Origin: Avoscillospira_A sp052117125
Lineage (GTDB): Bacteria; Bacillota; Clostridia; Oscillospirales; Oscillospiraceae
Reading direction: 5' to 3'
Length of the DNA stretch: 64,000 bases
NCBI RefSeq assembly: GCF_052117125.1
Contig: NZ_JBQKJT010000001.1
Coordinates: 248,001 to 312,000 of the forward strand
A program made the position numbers and the translations under genes. Shown piece after piece: positions 33,301 to 39,812 of this stretch. The notes under the pieces are model-generated. The model saw only the letters and a program-made list of their open reading frames with translations. It was not told the origin of the DNA and searched no databases. Position 1 is the first letter of the stretch. Every line of letters starts with the position of its first letter.

Positions 33301-33494
33301 TGGGCCGGTGGCTCCACAGTTGGATGGTGCTGACGGTGGAAATCGATCTGGTCATGTTTGGACGGACCGCGCCGCCGTATGCCTATGGGTTGGCGGCGGT
33401 CATGACGGTGGTGTTCTCTCTGGTGGTCAATCTGGCGGCCCATTATAAGCTGAAGACGGTGGATATGGTGGAAAGTCTGAAATCCGTTGAATAA
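30321..33494 (+). CDS. large FtsX-like ABC permease with extracellular coiled coil
   Basis: The 1057-residue protein has a first membrane helix (about 20-38), then an extracellular region of nearly 500 residues. A long coiled coil fills about 255-500, rich in A-Q-L-E-E-T-A-A-T-L and Q-Y-E-A-A-L repeats. A three-helix FtsX domain follows (about 530-650), then a second extracellular domain and a second FtsX domain (about 925-1057), ending KTVDMVESLKSVE. This two-FtsX layout with a helical hairpin is known in Clostridia and lactobacilli but not well understood. It pairs with the ATPase before it. Confidence 0.88.
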   Translation: MVIRPNRLRTDAWREIRHTFSRFLSLMILSALAVAFLVGLRAAAPHMEYTADQYYDETHLMDGYVLSTMGLTDEDLEALSAAPGVAQVEGGWNLDAIAIDSVVTVRSLPEQLNRLTVKEGRLPRSEDECVTETLLLESLGLSVGDTLELTAAEDEEEDLSCWTYTVVGTVTSPLYVGTDRGTSRLGNGAVDGFVYVPADNFQMDVYTVAYFTGQGLAELESYSDDYDNRAEALLDSLEPLSEERAALRDDVVRQEAQEELDDAQRDLDDAQEELDDAKEKLEQARAELDAGWQQYYDGLSQLTTSITDGRAQLEETAATLVNGWQDYYDGQAQYEAALSDYEAQAAQLAAAEQELEQGQAQYEAALAPYAGTPQYALVEQQLTPQKAQLEETAAVLAEARQQLDAGKAQLDETAATLAETHDQLTAGQSQYEAALAALNRQQLAGQAQLSGSLAKLDEGETAYARSLGQYAAAVAEAEPELKDARQELEDGQQELDEMEPCEWYVLGRDANAGIVGYSQDAQRVANLAAVFPVIFFVVAALACLTTMTRMVEEQRAQIGALKALGFSRMAISWKYLGYAAAASCTGGLAGLALGATLIPAVIANAFAIMYTMPELQYKSLPVLYSLSVLLAVVCTTGASLWACFATLMDTPANLMRPRAPKPGRRVFLEYCTPLWRRLSFTWKVTMRNLFRYQRRFWMTVLGIGGCTALIVTGFGLHDSIFAILDNQYDEICVYDTLVGIDSDLSQGQRKKITTYLDGSDAVADYLFTSQESLDVSAGGVSYGATLFAVSDGDAFSRFIRLRDRQTGESLALSDQGVVLSEKTAELLEVEPGDRIILDGEKRVEVTVTALTENYVQHYVYLTADLYEQLFGQPPEENTILLTYGPQVDDVASDDTTTELMTMDGVTSCSYIATMRDLFTDSMSAVNYAVVIIIVAAAALAFVVLYNLTNINITERIRELATLKVLGFYDREVTAYVYRENAFLTLFGIGLGLVMGRWLHSWMVLTVEIDLVMFGRTAPPYAYGLAAVMTVVFSLVVNLAAHYKLKTVDMVESLKSVE

Positions 33495-33504
33495 CCCCCA
33501 ATCT

Positions 33505-33553
33505 ACGCACCAAACAATAAAAGTTTTACTCGATTTTTTTCAAAAAATCGCGG
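33505..33553. repeat. terminal inverted repeat, left copy
   Basis: 49 nt that match the reverse complement of 34086-34134 at 45 positions, with the inner 35 nt identical. It contains CGATTTTTT / AAAAAATCG, itself a small hairpin that could act as a terminator for the gene ending at 33494. Confidence 0.9.
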
Positions 33554-33575
33554 AGTCCAGAGGCAGAGCCGCTGG

Positions 33576-33684
33576 TCGCCCCGCGCACGGGGCGAAACAC
33601 CCGCTGGCCGCAGCCAGCGAAACACCCGCGCCGCGCACGGCGCGAAATCCCCCAGCGTCCCAAAGCGCCCGTCGCAACGGGCGC
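33576..33684. repeat. left hairpin array (four CGCA-loop units)
   Basis: Units: 33576-33595 (TCGCCCCG-CGCA-CGGGGCGA), 33602-33619 (CGCTGGC-CGCA-GCCAGCG), 33627-33644 (CGCGCCG-CGCA-CGGCGCG) and 33665-33684 (GCGCCCGT-CGCA-ACGGGCGC). All stems are perfect and 7-8 bp long. Confidence 0.9.
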
Positions 33685-33691
33685 AATTCCC

Positions 33692-33747
33692 GGGGCGTCA
33701 GCCCCAAAGCCGCCGTCCCCACCCCTCACGGGGTGGTGGGCGGCGGC
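33692..33747. repeat. central hairpins, left side
   Basis: A GGGGC-GTCA-GCCCC hairpin (33692-33705) is followed by a larger imperfect one at 33709-33747, GCCGCCG with CGGCGGC outside and CCACCCC with GGGGTGG inside. The larger one is a relative of the hairpins at 33869-33913 and 53615-53663. Confidence 0.75.
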
Positions 33748-33868
33748 TTTTCCGTTTCCCCCGTATTCCATTTCGTGTGGGGTTCCTATCACCGTATGCA
33801 CCCTGTCGGGGACAAACTGCTCCTTGTGGTCTGTGGGGTGGGTACGTCATCGGACACGGTGCGACATA

Positions 33869-33913
33869 AGGCCGCCGTCCGCCACCCGCTGACGGGGTGG
33901 GGACGGCGGCCTT
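33869..33913. repeat. dispersed hairpin copy, right side of centre
   Basis: AAGGCCGCCGTC / GACGGCGGCCTT with an inner CCACCC / GGGTGG. The sequence is almost the same as the hairpin at 53615-53663. Confidence 0.75.
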
Positions 33914-33930
33914 CGGCTTTGCCGGGAGTG

Positions 33931-34063
33931 GCGCCATCTGCGGATGGCGCTATGGACGATTGGGTATTTCGCCCGCTGCGGCGGGCGGGTGTTTCGCCCG
34001 TTGCGACGGGCGGGTATTTCGCGCCGTGCGCGGCGCGGGAGTTTCGCCCCGTGCGCGGGGCGA
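33931..34063. repeat. right hairpin array (five TGCG-loop units)
   Basis: Units: 33931-33950 (GCGCCATC-TGCG-GATGGCGC), 33970-33987 (CGCCCGC-TGCG-GCGGGCG), 33995-34012 (CGCCCGT-TGCG-ACGGGCG), 34020-34037 (CGCGCCG-TGCG-CGGCGCG) and 34044-34063 (TCGCCCCG-TGCG-CGGGGCGA). The last two mirror units of the left array. Confidence 0.9.
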
Positions 34064-34085
34064 CCAAAGGCTCTGCCTTTGGAAA

Positions 34086-34134
34086 CCGCGATTTTTTGAA
34101 AAAAATCGAGTAAAACTTTTAATTTGGGGTGCGT
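34086..34134. repeat. terminal inverted repeat, right copy
   Basis: Reverse complement of 33505-33553 with four mismatches. It ends 7 nt before the stop codon of the convergent bcp gene. Confidence 0.9.
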
Positions 34135-34140
34135 TGGGCG

Positions 34141-34605
34141 TTACTGCTTACTACGCAGGTACTCCAGAATCTCCGCCGCATTGGTATCCGGCTTCACCTT
34201 GGGCATGACCTTCTCAATCACACCATTCCCATCAATGACAAAGGTGGACCGGACCACGCCCATGGACACCTTTCCATAATTCTTCTTTTCCTGCCACACG
34301 CCGAACCCCTCAATGGCCTGCCGCTCCGGGTCCGACAGCAGGATAAACGGCAAATTATATTTCTCCGCAAACTTCACATGGGAGGCCACGGAATCCTTAC
34401 TGATTCCGATCACCACCACGTCCAGCGCCTTGAATTCCTCATAGGCCCCCGCAAAGGCGCAGGCCTGACGGGTGCAGCCGGGGGTATTATCCCGGGGATA
34501 GAAATAGAGCACCACCGTTTTCCCCGCGAAATCCGACAGGGAGACGGCATTGCCGTCCTTATCGCTGAGGGTAAAGTTCGGCGCTTTCATACCGACTTCC
34601 AGCAT
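34141..34605 (-). CDS. bcp: thioredoxin-dependent thiol peroxidase (Bcp/PrxQ)
   Basis: This peroxiredoxin reduces hydrogen peroxide and organic peroxides. The 154-residue protein has the PrxQ active site in YPRDNTPGCTRQACAF, with peroxidatic C44 and resolving C49 five residues on. VIGISKDSVASHVKFAEKYN and LLSDPERQAIEGFGVWQEK are typical. It lies 3 nt after yaaA at the end of a six-gene operon; its ATG is behind GGAGGAAC. Pairing with yaaA suggests a peroxide-defence role. Confidence 0.94.
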   Translation of the reverse strand: MLEVGMKAPNFTLSDKDGNAVSLSDFAGKTVVLYFYPRDNTPGCTRQACAFAGAYEEFKALDVVVIGISKDSVASHVKFAEKYNLPFILLSDPERQAIEGFGVWQEKKNYGKVSMGVVRSTFVIDGNGVIEKVMPKVKPDTNAAEILEYLRSKQ

Positions 34606-34608
34606 CGT

Positions 34609-35358
34609 TTATGTTCCTCCTTGCACAAATACGTCATTGTTTTTGGTCGAGCGGTCCGGGTCATAGACAAAGCCCAGCCCGTCAAACCGCCGCAGCTGTT
34701 CCACGTCGGTCACCCGGTTTTGGGCCATCCAACGGACCATCTCTCCCCTGGCCATCTTGCACAGGGTCCCCTGCTCCACGGCCTTGCCGTTTTTCAGCAC
34801 GGCAAAGGTACAGCGGTGGACCGTCACCGCCGGCGGCAGATGGGGCGTCACTGCCCGGCTGTACTCCTTGGACGCTAAATCCACCACCGTGTCCGTCTCC
34901 CGGGCCACGGTCCGGGCCAGCGTGTCGCTCCAGAAGCCGTAAAGGTCCTTGGCGCCGTCCACGGACAGTACCGCCTGCATCTCCAGCCGGTAGGGCGTCA
35001 CGCCGTCAAAGGGCCGCACCATCCCGTAAAAGCCCGACAGAATCCGCAGATACTCCTGTAAATAGTCCAGCTCTGCATCCTCCAGCACGCCGGGGGCCAG
35101 ATACCGATAGGCGATGCCCTCGTAGGACAGCACCGCCGGCGTCAGTCCCCGCCGCAGGTCCATATGGGCCAGCCGTTCCACGTTTTGGGCGGCAATGGCC
35201 TCATTGCACTTCCACAGCGTCCGCAGCTGCTCCGGCGTCCTGGACCGGAGCACATCCAGCAGCCGTTCCGTCCGGTCCAGAAAGTCCGGCAGCCCCATGG
35301 GGGCCAGGGTGTCCGTGTCCACCCGCATTTTCTTGGCCGGAGCCAGTAAAATCCGCAT
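34609..35358 (-). CDS. yaaA: peroxide stress protein YaaA family
   Basis: The 249-residue protein matches YaaA (DUF328): MRILLAPAKKMRVDTDT at the start, AVLSYEGIAYRYLAPGVL, and a C-terminal RRFDGLGFVYDPDRSTKN in place of the family's usual F-x-x-x-G-Y-x-[YF] region. YaaA limits free iron and DNA damage during peroxide stress in E. coli (established). It begins 21 nt after the mreB stop and is followed by bcp, suggesting that the pair was appended to the mreB operon. Confidence 0.88.
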   Translation of the reverse strand: MRILLAPAKKMRVDTDTLAPMGLPDFLDRTERLLDVLRSRTPEQLRTLWKCNEAIAAQNVERLAHMDLRRGLTPAVLSYEGIAYRYLAPGVLEDAELDYLQEYLRILSGFYGMVRPFDGVTPYRLEMQAVLSVDGAKDLYGFWSDTLARTVARETDTVVDLASKEYSRAVTPHLPPAVTVHRCTFAVLKNGKAVEQGTLCKMARGEMVRWMAQNRVTDVEQLRRFDGLGFVYDPDRSTKNNDVFVQGGT

Positions 35359-35379
35359 ACCTGTCTCCTGTCCCCGCCG

Positions 35380-36411
35380 TTATTCCTGCAACAGCTTTTT
35401 GCGGGCCAGATTGATGGTGCCCTCCTGCATCTGCTTGATCCACCGCAGACTCTTGCCGCAGCCCAGGGCCACGCAGGAGTCGGCGTCGTCGGCCTGGGAA
35501 CAGGGAATGCCGGTCCGCTCCATAATCAGCTGGGCAAAGCCCCACAGCTGACTGCCGCCGCCGGTGAGGGTGATGCCGTTCTGGGAGATATCGGCCACCA
35601 GCTCCGGCGAGGTCTGCTCCATCACCGCCAGAATCTCATCCACGATCTGCCGGGCCGGGCGCTTAAAGACCTCGTACAGCTCGGCGGAGCTGACCTCCAC
35701 TTCTTTGGGCAGGCCCGTTTTCAGGTCCCGGCCCTTGGAGCGCATACTGACGTTCTGCCCCCGCTCGTAGACACAGCCGATGGCGATTTTCAATTCCTCG
35801 GCGGCGTTGGGGCCCAGCAGCACATTGAACCGGCGGCGGACGTAACGAATCACCTGCTCGTCAAAGGACTGGCCCGCCACCTTCAGGGACGAGGACACCG
35901 CCACATTATTCATGGTCACCACAGCCACGTCGGTGGTACCGCCGCCGATGTCCACCACCAGGTGTCCGCCGGGGTCGTCCAGATTCATCTGGGCGCCCAG
36001 GGCGGCGGCGAAGGGTTCCTCGATCAGGTACACCCGCCGGGCGCCGGCCTCCATGGTGGCCTGGATGACGGCCCGTTCCTCCACCTCGCTGATGCCGCTG
36101 GGGACCGTGACCACCACACGGGGCTTGACAAAGGCAAACCGCGTGACCTTTTTGATCATCTGTGTCAGCATCTTTTCCGTCATCTCGTAGTCGGAGATGA
36201 CGCCCTCCCGCAGAGGCCGTAATGCCACCACATTGCCGGGGGTGCGGCCCAGCATGTTATTGGCGGCGGCGCCCACCTGCAACACCTTACCGGTGTTTTT
36301 GTCCACGGCAACCACCGACGGCTCCCGGAGCACGATGCCCTTTCCGGCCTCATAGATCAGCACGTTGGCCGTGCCCAGATCGATTCCCAGATCGTGTGAT
36401 AACTTTAACAT
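35380..36411 (-). CDS. mreB: rod shape-determining protein MreB
   Basis: MreB is the actin-like filament protein that guides side-wall synthesis. The 343-residue protein has phosphate-1 DLGIDLGTANVLIY, phosphate-2 VVDIGGGTTDVAVV, and the adenosine motif GITLTGGGSQLWG, at the usual length. The ATG overlaps the comF end by 7 nt. mreC and mreD are not adjacent, so this could be the Mbl/MreBH-type paralog. Confidence 0.94.
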   Translation of the reverse strand: MLKLSHDLGIDLGTANVLIYEAGKGIVLREPSVVAVDKNTGKVLQVGAAANNMLGRTPGNVVALRPLREGVISDYEMTEKMLTQMIKKVTRFAFVKPRVVVTVPSGISEVEERAVIQATMEAGARRVYLIEEPFAAALGAQMNLDDPGGHLVVDIGGGTTDVAVVTMNNVAVSSSLKVAGQSFDEQVIRYVRRRFNVLLGPNAAEELKIAIGCVYERGQNVSMRSKGRDLKTGLPKEVEVSSAELYEVFKRPARQIVDEILAVMEQTSPELVADISQNGITLTGGGSQLWGFAQLIMERTGIPCSQADDADSCVALGCGKSLRWIKQMQEGTINLARKKLLQE

Positions 36412-37088
36412 GGCTTCACCTGTTCATTTTCCTTAAATTCTCGGCTTCTGGCCAGCGCGGCCATCCAGACGGTGTCGGCCCCTGCCAGCAGCAGCGTCCG
36501 GCCCGCCTCTGTAGCCGTGGCGCCGGTGGTCCAGACATCGTCCACCAGCAGCAGCCGTTTTCCGGCCGCCGCGCGGTCCACAGCGGTGTAAACGCCCAGC
36601 ACATTGGCCCGCCGGGCCTCCGGCGTGGTCAAGGTGGATTGGGGCGGATTGTGTTTTGTCTTGCGGAGCGTGGATACCAGAGGCTTGTCCAACGCCTTGG
36701 CCAAAGCCACCGCCAGCAGCTTCGACTGGTCATAGCCCCGCCGCCAACGGCGGCGACGGCTCACCGGTACCCAAGTGACGGCGTCCACATTCTCCAGGGG
36801 CAGCCGGACACAGGCCGCGGCCAGCAGGCGGCCGTAACAGCGGCTATAGTGGCTCCGGCCGGAAAACTTGTACCGGAGAATGGACGCCCGAACCGTGCCC
36901 TGGTACCACAGGGCCGCCGTGACGCCGTCAAACACGGCGGTACGCTGGAGTTTTTCATCGCACACCGGCAGGGTCTTGCGGCAGCTGTCGCAGAACTCCC
37001 GCTGATGCCGCGTCAGCAGCTTTCCGCAGAGGACGCACTTGGGCGGATAGATCAGGTCCAGCAGGACCGTTACGGGATGGAACTTCAT
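36405..37088 (-). CDS. comF: ComF-family phosphoribosyltransferase-like protein
   Basis: The 227-residue protein has a zinc ribbon (CVLCGK at 18-23 with CDSCRK near 33) and a PRTase domain ending in LLLVDDVWTTGATATEAGRT, the phosphoribosyl-pyrophosphate binding loop. ComF assists ssDNA uptake and processing in competent bacteria (established for B. subtilis). It overlaps recD2 by 4 nt, so its synthesis is coupled to that helicase. Whether this organism is transformable is unknown. Confidence 0.9.
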   Translation of the reverse strand: MKFHPVTVLLDLIYPPKCVLCGKLLTRHQREFCDSCRKTLPVCDEKLQRTAVFDGVTAALWYQGTVRASILRYKFSGRSHYSRCYGRLLAAACVRLPLENVDAVTWVPVSRRRRWRRGYDQSKLLAVALAKALDKPLVSTLRKTKHNPPQSTLTTPEARRANVLGVYTAVDRAAAGKRLLLVDDVWTTGATATEAGRTLLLAGADTVWMAALARSREFKENEQVKPC

Positions 37089-39310
37089 GCCTCCGGCTCC
37101 CGCTGCTGCAAGCGCAGCTTCAATCCGCTGTACCGGCGCTGCTGGCGGTCATTGGCCGTCATCTGGGCAATGACCGATTCATCGCCCACAATAATCAGCA
37201 TCTGTCTGGCCCGGGTGATGGCCGTATAGAGGATGCTGCGGCTCAGCAGGTACGGCGAACCGCTCCAGGCCGTCAGAATCACGGCCCGGTATTCGCTGCC
37301 CTGACTCTTGTGTACCGTCATGGCGTAGGCCAATTCCAGCTCCGACAGCATATCAAACTCATAGGCGGCGGTCCGGTCGTCGTCAAAAACCACCGTCAGC
37401 GTCTCGGTGCTGTGGTTGATGGTGGTGATAACGCCCATATCGCCGTTGAAGACGCCGACGCCGCTGCCCAGGCCGTCGGTGCGCTTCCAGACAATGTCGT
37501 AATTGTTGCGAATCTGCATGACCCGGTCCCCCTCCCGGAACACGGTTTCGCCCCGCTGGCGTTCGGCCTTGTTGGGGGTGGGGGGATTGAGCACCGCCTG
37601 GAGCCGCTTGTTCAGGTTGACGGTGCCCGTCTCCTGCTTGCGGGTGGGCGACAACACCTGAATTTCCGCCGGAGGAATGCCCATATTTTCCGGCAGCCGC
37701 CGGTCGCACAGGTCGCAGATGGTATCCACCACCGCTTCCGCCGTCCGCCGCTTGAGGAAAAAGAAATCCCGGTCCTTAACGGTCAGCTGGGGCAGATGGC
37801 CCTGGTTGACGGCGTGGGCATTCATGACGATCAGGCTCTCTCTCGCCTGTCGGAAAATCTCCGTCAGCCGCACCATGGGCAGGACGCCGCTGCGGATGAG
37901 ATCGGAAAAAACGTTGCCCGGTCCCACCGACGGCAGCTGATCCGGGTCCCCCACCAGCACCAGACGGCACCGGGGCGGCAACGCCCGCAGCAGGGATTGC
38001 ATCAGCTGCAAATCCACCATGGAGGTCTCGTCCACCACCACGGCCTCCACATCCAAGGGGTCGTCCTCATTGTGGGTAAAGACCATGGCCCCGCTTTCCG
38101 GGTCAAACTGGGCCTCCAGCAGCCGGTGAATCGTGGACGCCTCCCGCCTCGTCAAATCGCTGAGCCGTTTGGCGGCCCGGCCCGTGGGGGCGGCCAGCAG
38201 GGATTTCAATTTCATCCGGTCGAAAAGATCGAGGATGCCGTCCAGGGTCGTGGTTTTACCGGTGCCGGGGCCGCCGGTGACCAGGACCACCCGGTGCTCG
38301 GCGGCGGCGGTGATGGCTTCCAGCTGTTGGCGGGCATAGGCAATTTTCCGGTTGGCCTGGACCTCGCCCAGGAGCCGGGCCAAATCCACCGGCAGCTTGG
38401 GGGCGTCGTCCACCATGTCCCGCAGCCGCCGGGCCACATAGACCTCGGCCTCGTACAGCTCCGGCAGATAGCAGATATCCATATCGGCCAGCCGGTCCAG
38501 GGCAATTCTCCCCTGCTCCTGGAGCCGCAGAAAGCCCTCGTCGATGGTGGCCCGGTCCAGACCCAGCAATCCCTCCGTGGCGGCGGCCAGCTTGTTGCGC
38601 GGAAGAAACACATGGCCGTTGTTGAGGTTGTGGCTCAATTCAAAGCAGATGCCCGCCTCCACCCGCCGCTCGTCGGCGCCGTCCACGCCCAGGGAGATGG
38701 CGAAGTGGTCCACCTGTCCAAAGGTGGCGCCGAAAAAGCTGTCGGTCAGCAGATAGGGGTCGTCCCGGATGGCGTCCACAGCCATTTCGCCATAGACCCG
38801 GTAGAGCCGCAATGCCAGTTCCGTAGGCAGATTGTGGGCCGACAGAAATTCAATGAGCCGTCGGATGCCCACCTGACGGCGAAAGGAGCGGCTCATCTCC
38901 TGGGCCTTTTTTTCCGAAATACCGGGCAGGGTTGCCAGCCGTTCCGGGTCGTTTTCGATGACGTCCAGGGCATGGACGCCGAAGGCCTCCACGATGCGCT
39001 TGGCCATGACGGCGCCAATGCCCTTGACGGCGCGGGACGACAGAAACGCCTGGATGCCCGAAGCCGATTCCGGCATAAGCCGTTCCAGAAACTCCGCCTC
39101 AAACTGACGGCCGTAGGAAGGATGGCGGCTCCATTTACCGGCCACCACCAGCCGTTCTCCCACGTTGGTCATGGGGATGGTGCCCACTACGGTGATGGTC
39201 TCGCCGCTCTCGGTGTCGAACCGCAGCACGGCATAGCCGTTTTCCTCATTCTGATAGACGATGGCCGACACGCTCCCGCGTATCATCTCCTGCTGTACTT
39301 CCACCTTCAC
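37085..39310 (-). CDS. recD2: SF1B helicase RecD2
   Basis: The 741-residue protein is a RecD-like 5'-3' DNA helicase that works without RecBC. It has an N-terminal OB-like part (SAIVYQNEENGYAVLRFD), helix-hairpin-helix motifs (about 85-140: GIGAVMAKRIVEAFG and TLPGISEKKAQEM), Walker A GGPGTGKT at 346-353, Walker B VVVDETSMVDLQLM, and motif VI near the end (YTAITRARQMLIIVGD). The start is GTG at 39310 behind AGGTGAGGT; it lies inside the end of the upstream gene. It probably acts in DNA repair and replication fork rescue. Confidence 0.92.
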   Translation of the reverse strand: MKVEVQQEMIRGSVSAIVYQNEENGYAVLRFDTESGETITVVGTIPMTNVGERLVVAGKWSRHPSYGRQFEAEFLERLMPESASGIQAFLSSRAVKGIGAVMAKRIVEAFGVHALDVIENDPERLATLPGISEKKAQEMSRSFRRQVGIRRLIEFLSAHNLPTELALRLYRVYGEMAVDAIRDDPYLLTDSFFGATFGQVDHFAISLGVDGADERRVEAGICFELSHNLNNGHVFLPRNKLAAATEGLLGLDRATIDEGFLRLQEQGRIALDRLADMDICYLPELYEAEVYVARRLRDMVDDAPKLPVDLARLLGEVQANRKIAYARQQLEAITAAAEHRVVLVTGGPGTGKTTTLDGILDLFDRMKLKSLLAAPTGRAAKRLSDLTRREASTIHRLLEAQFDPESGAMVFTHNEDDPLDVEAVVVDETSMVDLQLMQSLLRALPPRCRLVLVGDPDQLPSVGPGNVFSDLIRSGVLPMVRLTEIFRQARESLIVMNAHAVNQGHLPQLTVKDRDFFFLKRRTAEAVVDTICDLCDRRLPENMGIPPAEIQVLSPTRKQETGTVNLNKRLQAVLNPPTPNKAERQRGETVFREGDRVMQIRNNYDIVWKRTDGLGSGVGVFNGDMGVITTINHSTETLTVVFDDDRTAAYEFDMLSELELAYAMTVHKSQGSEYRAVILTAWSGSPYLLSRSILYTAITRARQMLIIVGDESVIAQMTANDRQQRRYSGLKLRLQQREPEA

Positions 39311-39626
39311 ACCTCACCTGTTCTGTCTGCGTGGGTCCCAACCACCGGATGTACTCATGCCGTCGGGCCAGGGTCTCGGCCCGGCGGCGGGCCGCCGGGG
39401 CCATACCGTGGTCCTCGATGACCAGTTCCGTCCGGACCAGCCCCGTGTCGTGGAGCCATTCAAAGCTGTGAACCGTCTGCTCCAGATCGGGGGCATCGTC
39501 CCGGCCCCGGTAGACCACAAATACCGTCTCCCCAGCCAGCGGCAGCAGCAGCCGCCCCATCCAGAGCCAAAGGGCCAGCAGCAGCCCGGCCGTGGCCAGA
39601 ATGGCTACCGCCATCTGTCCCATCAT
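39246..39626 (-). CDS. membrane-anchored hypothetical protein
   Basis: The 126-residue protein starts MMGQMAVAILATAGLLLALW, one membrane helix. A soluble part follows with alternating hydrophobic strands (ETVFVVYRGRDDAPDLEQTV, then RTELVIEDHGMAPAARRRAE). The segment resembles a small Rossmann-like fold but I cannot name the family. The ATG at 39626 is preferred because GGGGAGGGG precedes it; two further in-frame starts lie upstream. It overlaps recD2 by 65 nt, unusually long, so one of the two ends may be drawn wrongly. It is the first gene of the recD2 operon. Confidence 0.6.
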   Translation of the reverse strand: MMGQMAVAILATAGLLLALWLWMGRLLLPLAGETVFVVYRGRDDAPDLEQTVHSFEWLHDTGLVRTELVIEDHGMAPAARRRAETLARRHEYIRWLGPTQTEQVRCEGGSTAGDDTRERVGHRLSE

Positions 39627-39726
39627 ACGTACCCCTCCCCTTACCATGTTGGGCACAGTCCGTGCCGTCTCATTCTATGCCGGAGGGGGGCCGGCGGTGC
39701 AGCCGCACCGCGTCCATATCTAAGTT

Positions 39727-39755
39727 ATTTTACACGATATTACCTGTAAATACAA
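39727..39755 (-). promoter_or_regulatory. promoter of the orf-recD2-comF-mreB-yaaA-bcp operon
   Basis: Minus strand TTGTAT (39750-39755), 17-nt spacer and TAAAAT (39727-39732), about 100 nt before the first start codon. Confidence 0.6.
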
Positions 39756-39764
39756 TCGTTTGCC

Positions 39765-39799
39765 AAAAGAAAAAGGGCCGGAAGCAATGCTTCCGGCCC
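39765..39799 (-). terminator. terminator after tuf
   Basis: Minus-strand stem GGGCCGGAAGC / GCTTCCGGCCC with a 3-nt loop, followed by TTTTTCTTTT. It separates the str operon from the recD2 operon. Confidence 0.9.
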
Positions 39800-39812
39800 T
39801 CAGGGCTACAAA

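Larger units (their letters stand above)
33505..34134. repeat. 630-bp composite inverted element of CGCA-loop hairpins
   Basis: A 630-bp element lies between convergent gene ends and carries no recognised protein. It has 49-nt terminal inverted repeats, a left array of four hairpins, a central part, and a right array of five hairpins in opposite orientation. On the left every hairpin has loop CGCA and on the right TGCG, the complement. Stems vary in sequence but remain perfectly paired. Short linkers of the form GAAAC-ACCC or GAAAT-ACCC separate the units. The weak open frames on both strands encode repetitive Arg/Gly/Ala-rich sequence and are unlikely genes. See the first finding. Confidence 0.85.

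Noticed and set aside
33487..34113. Frames of 60-208 codons on both strands within the hairpin element
   Set aside because: Their sequence is repetitive and Arg/Gly/Ala-rich because they read through palindromes; the structure explains them better.
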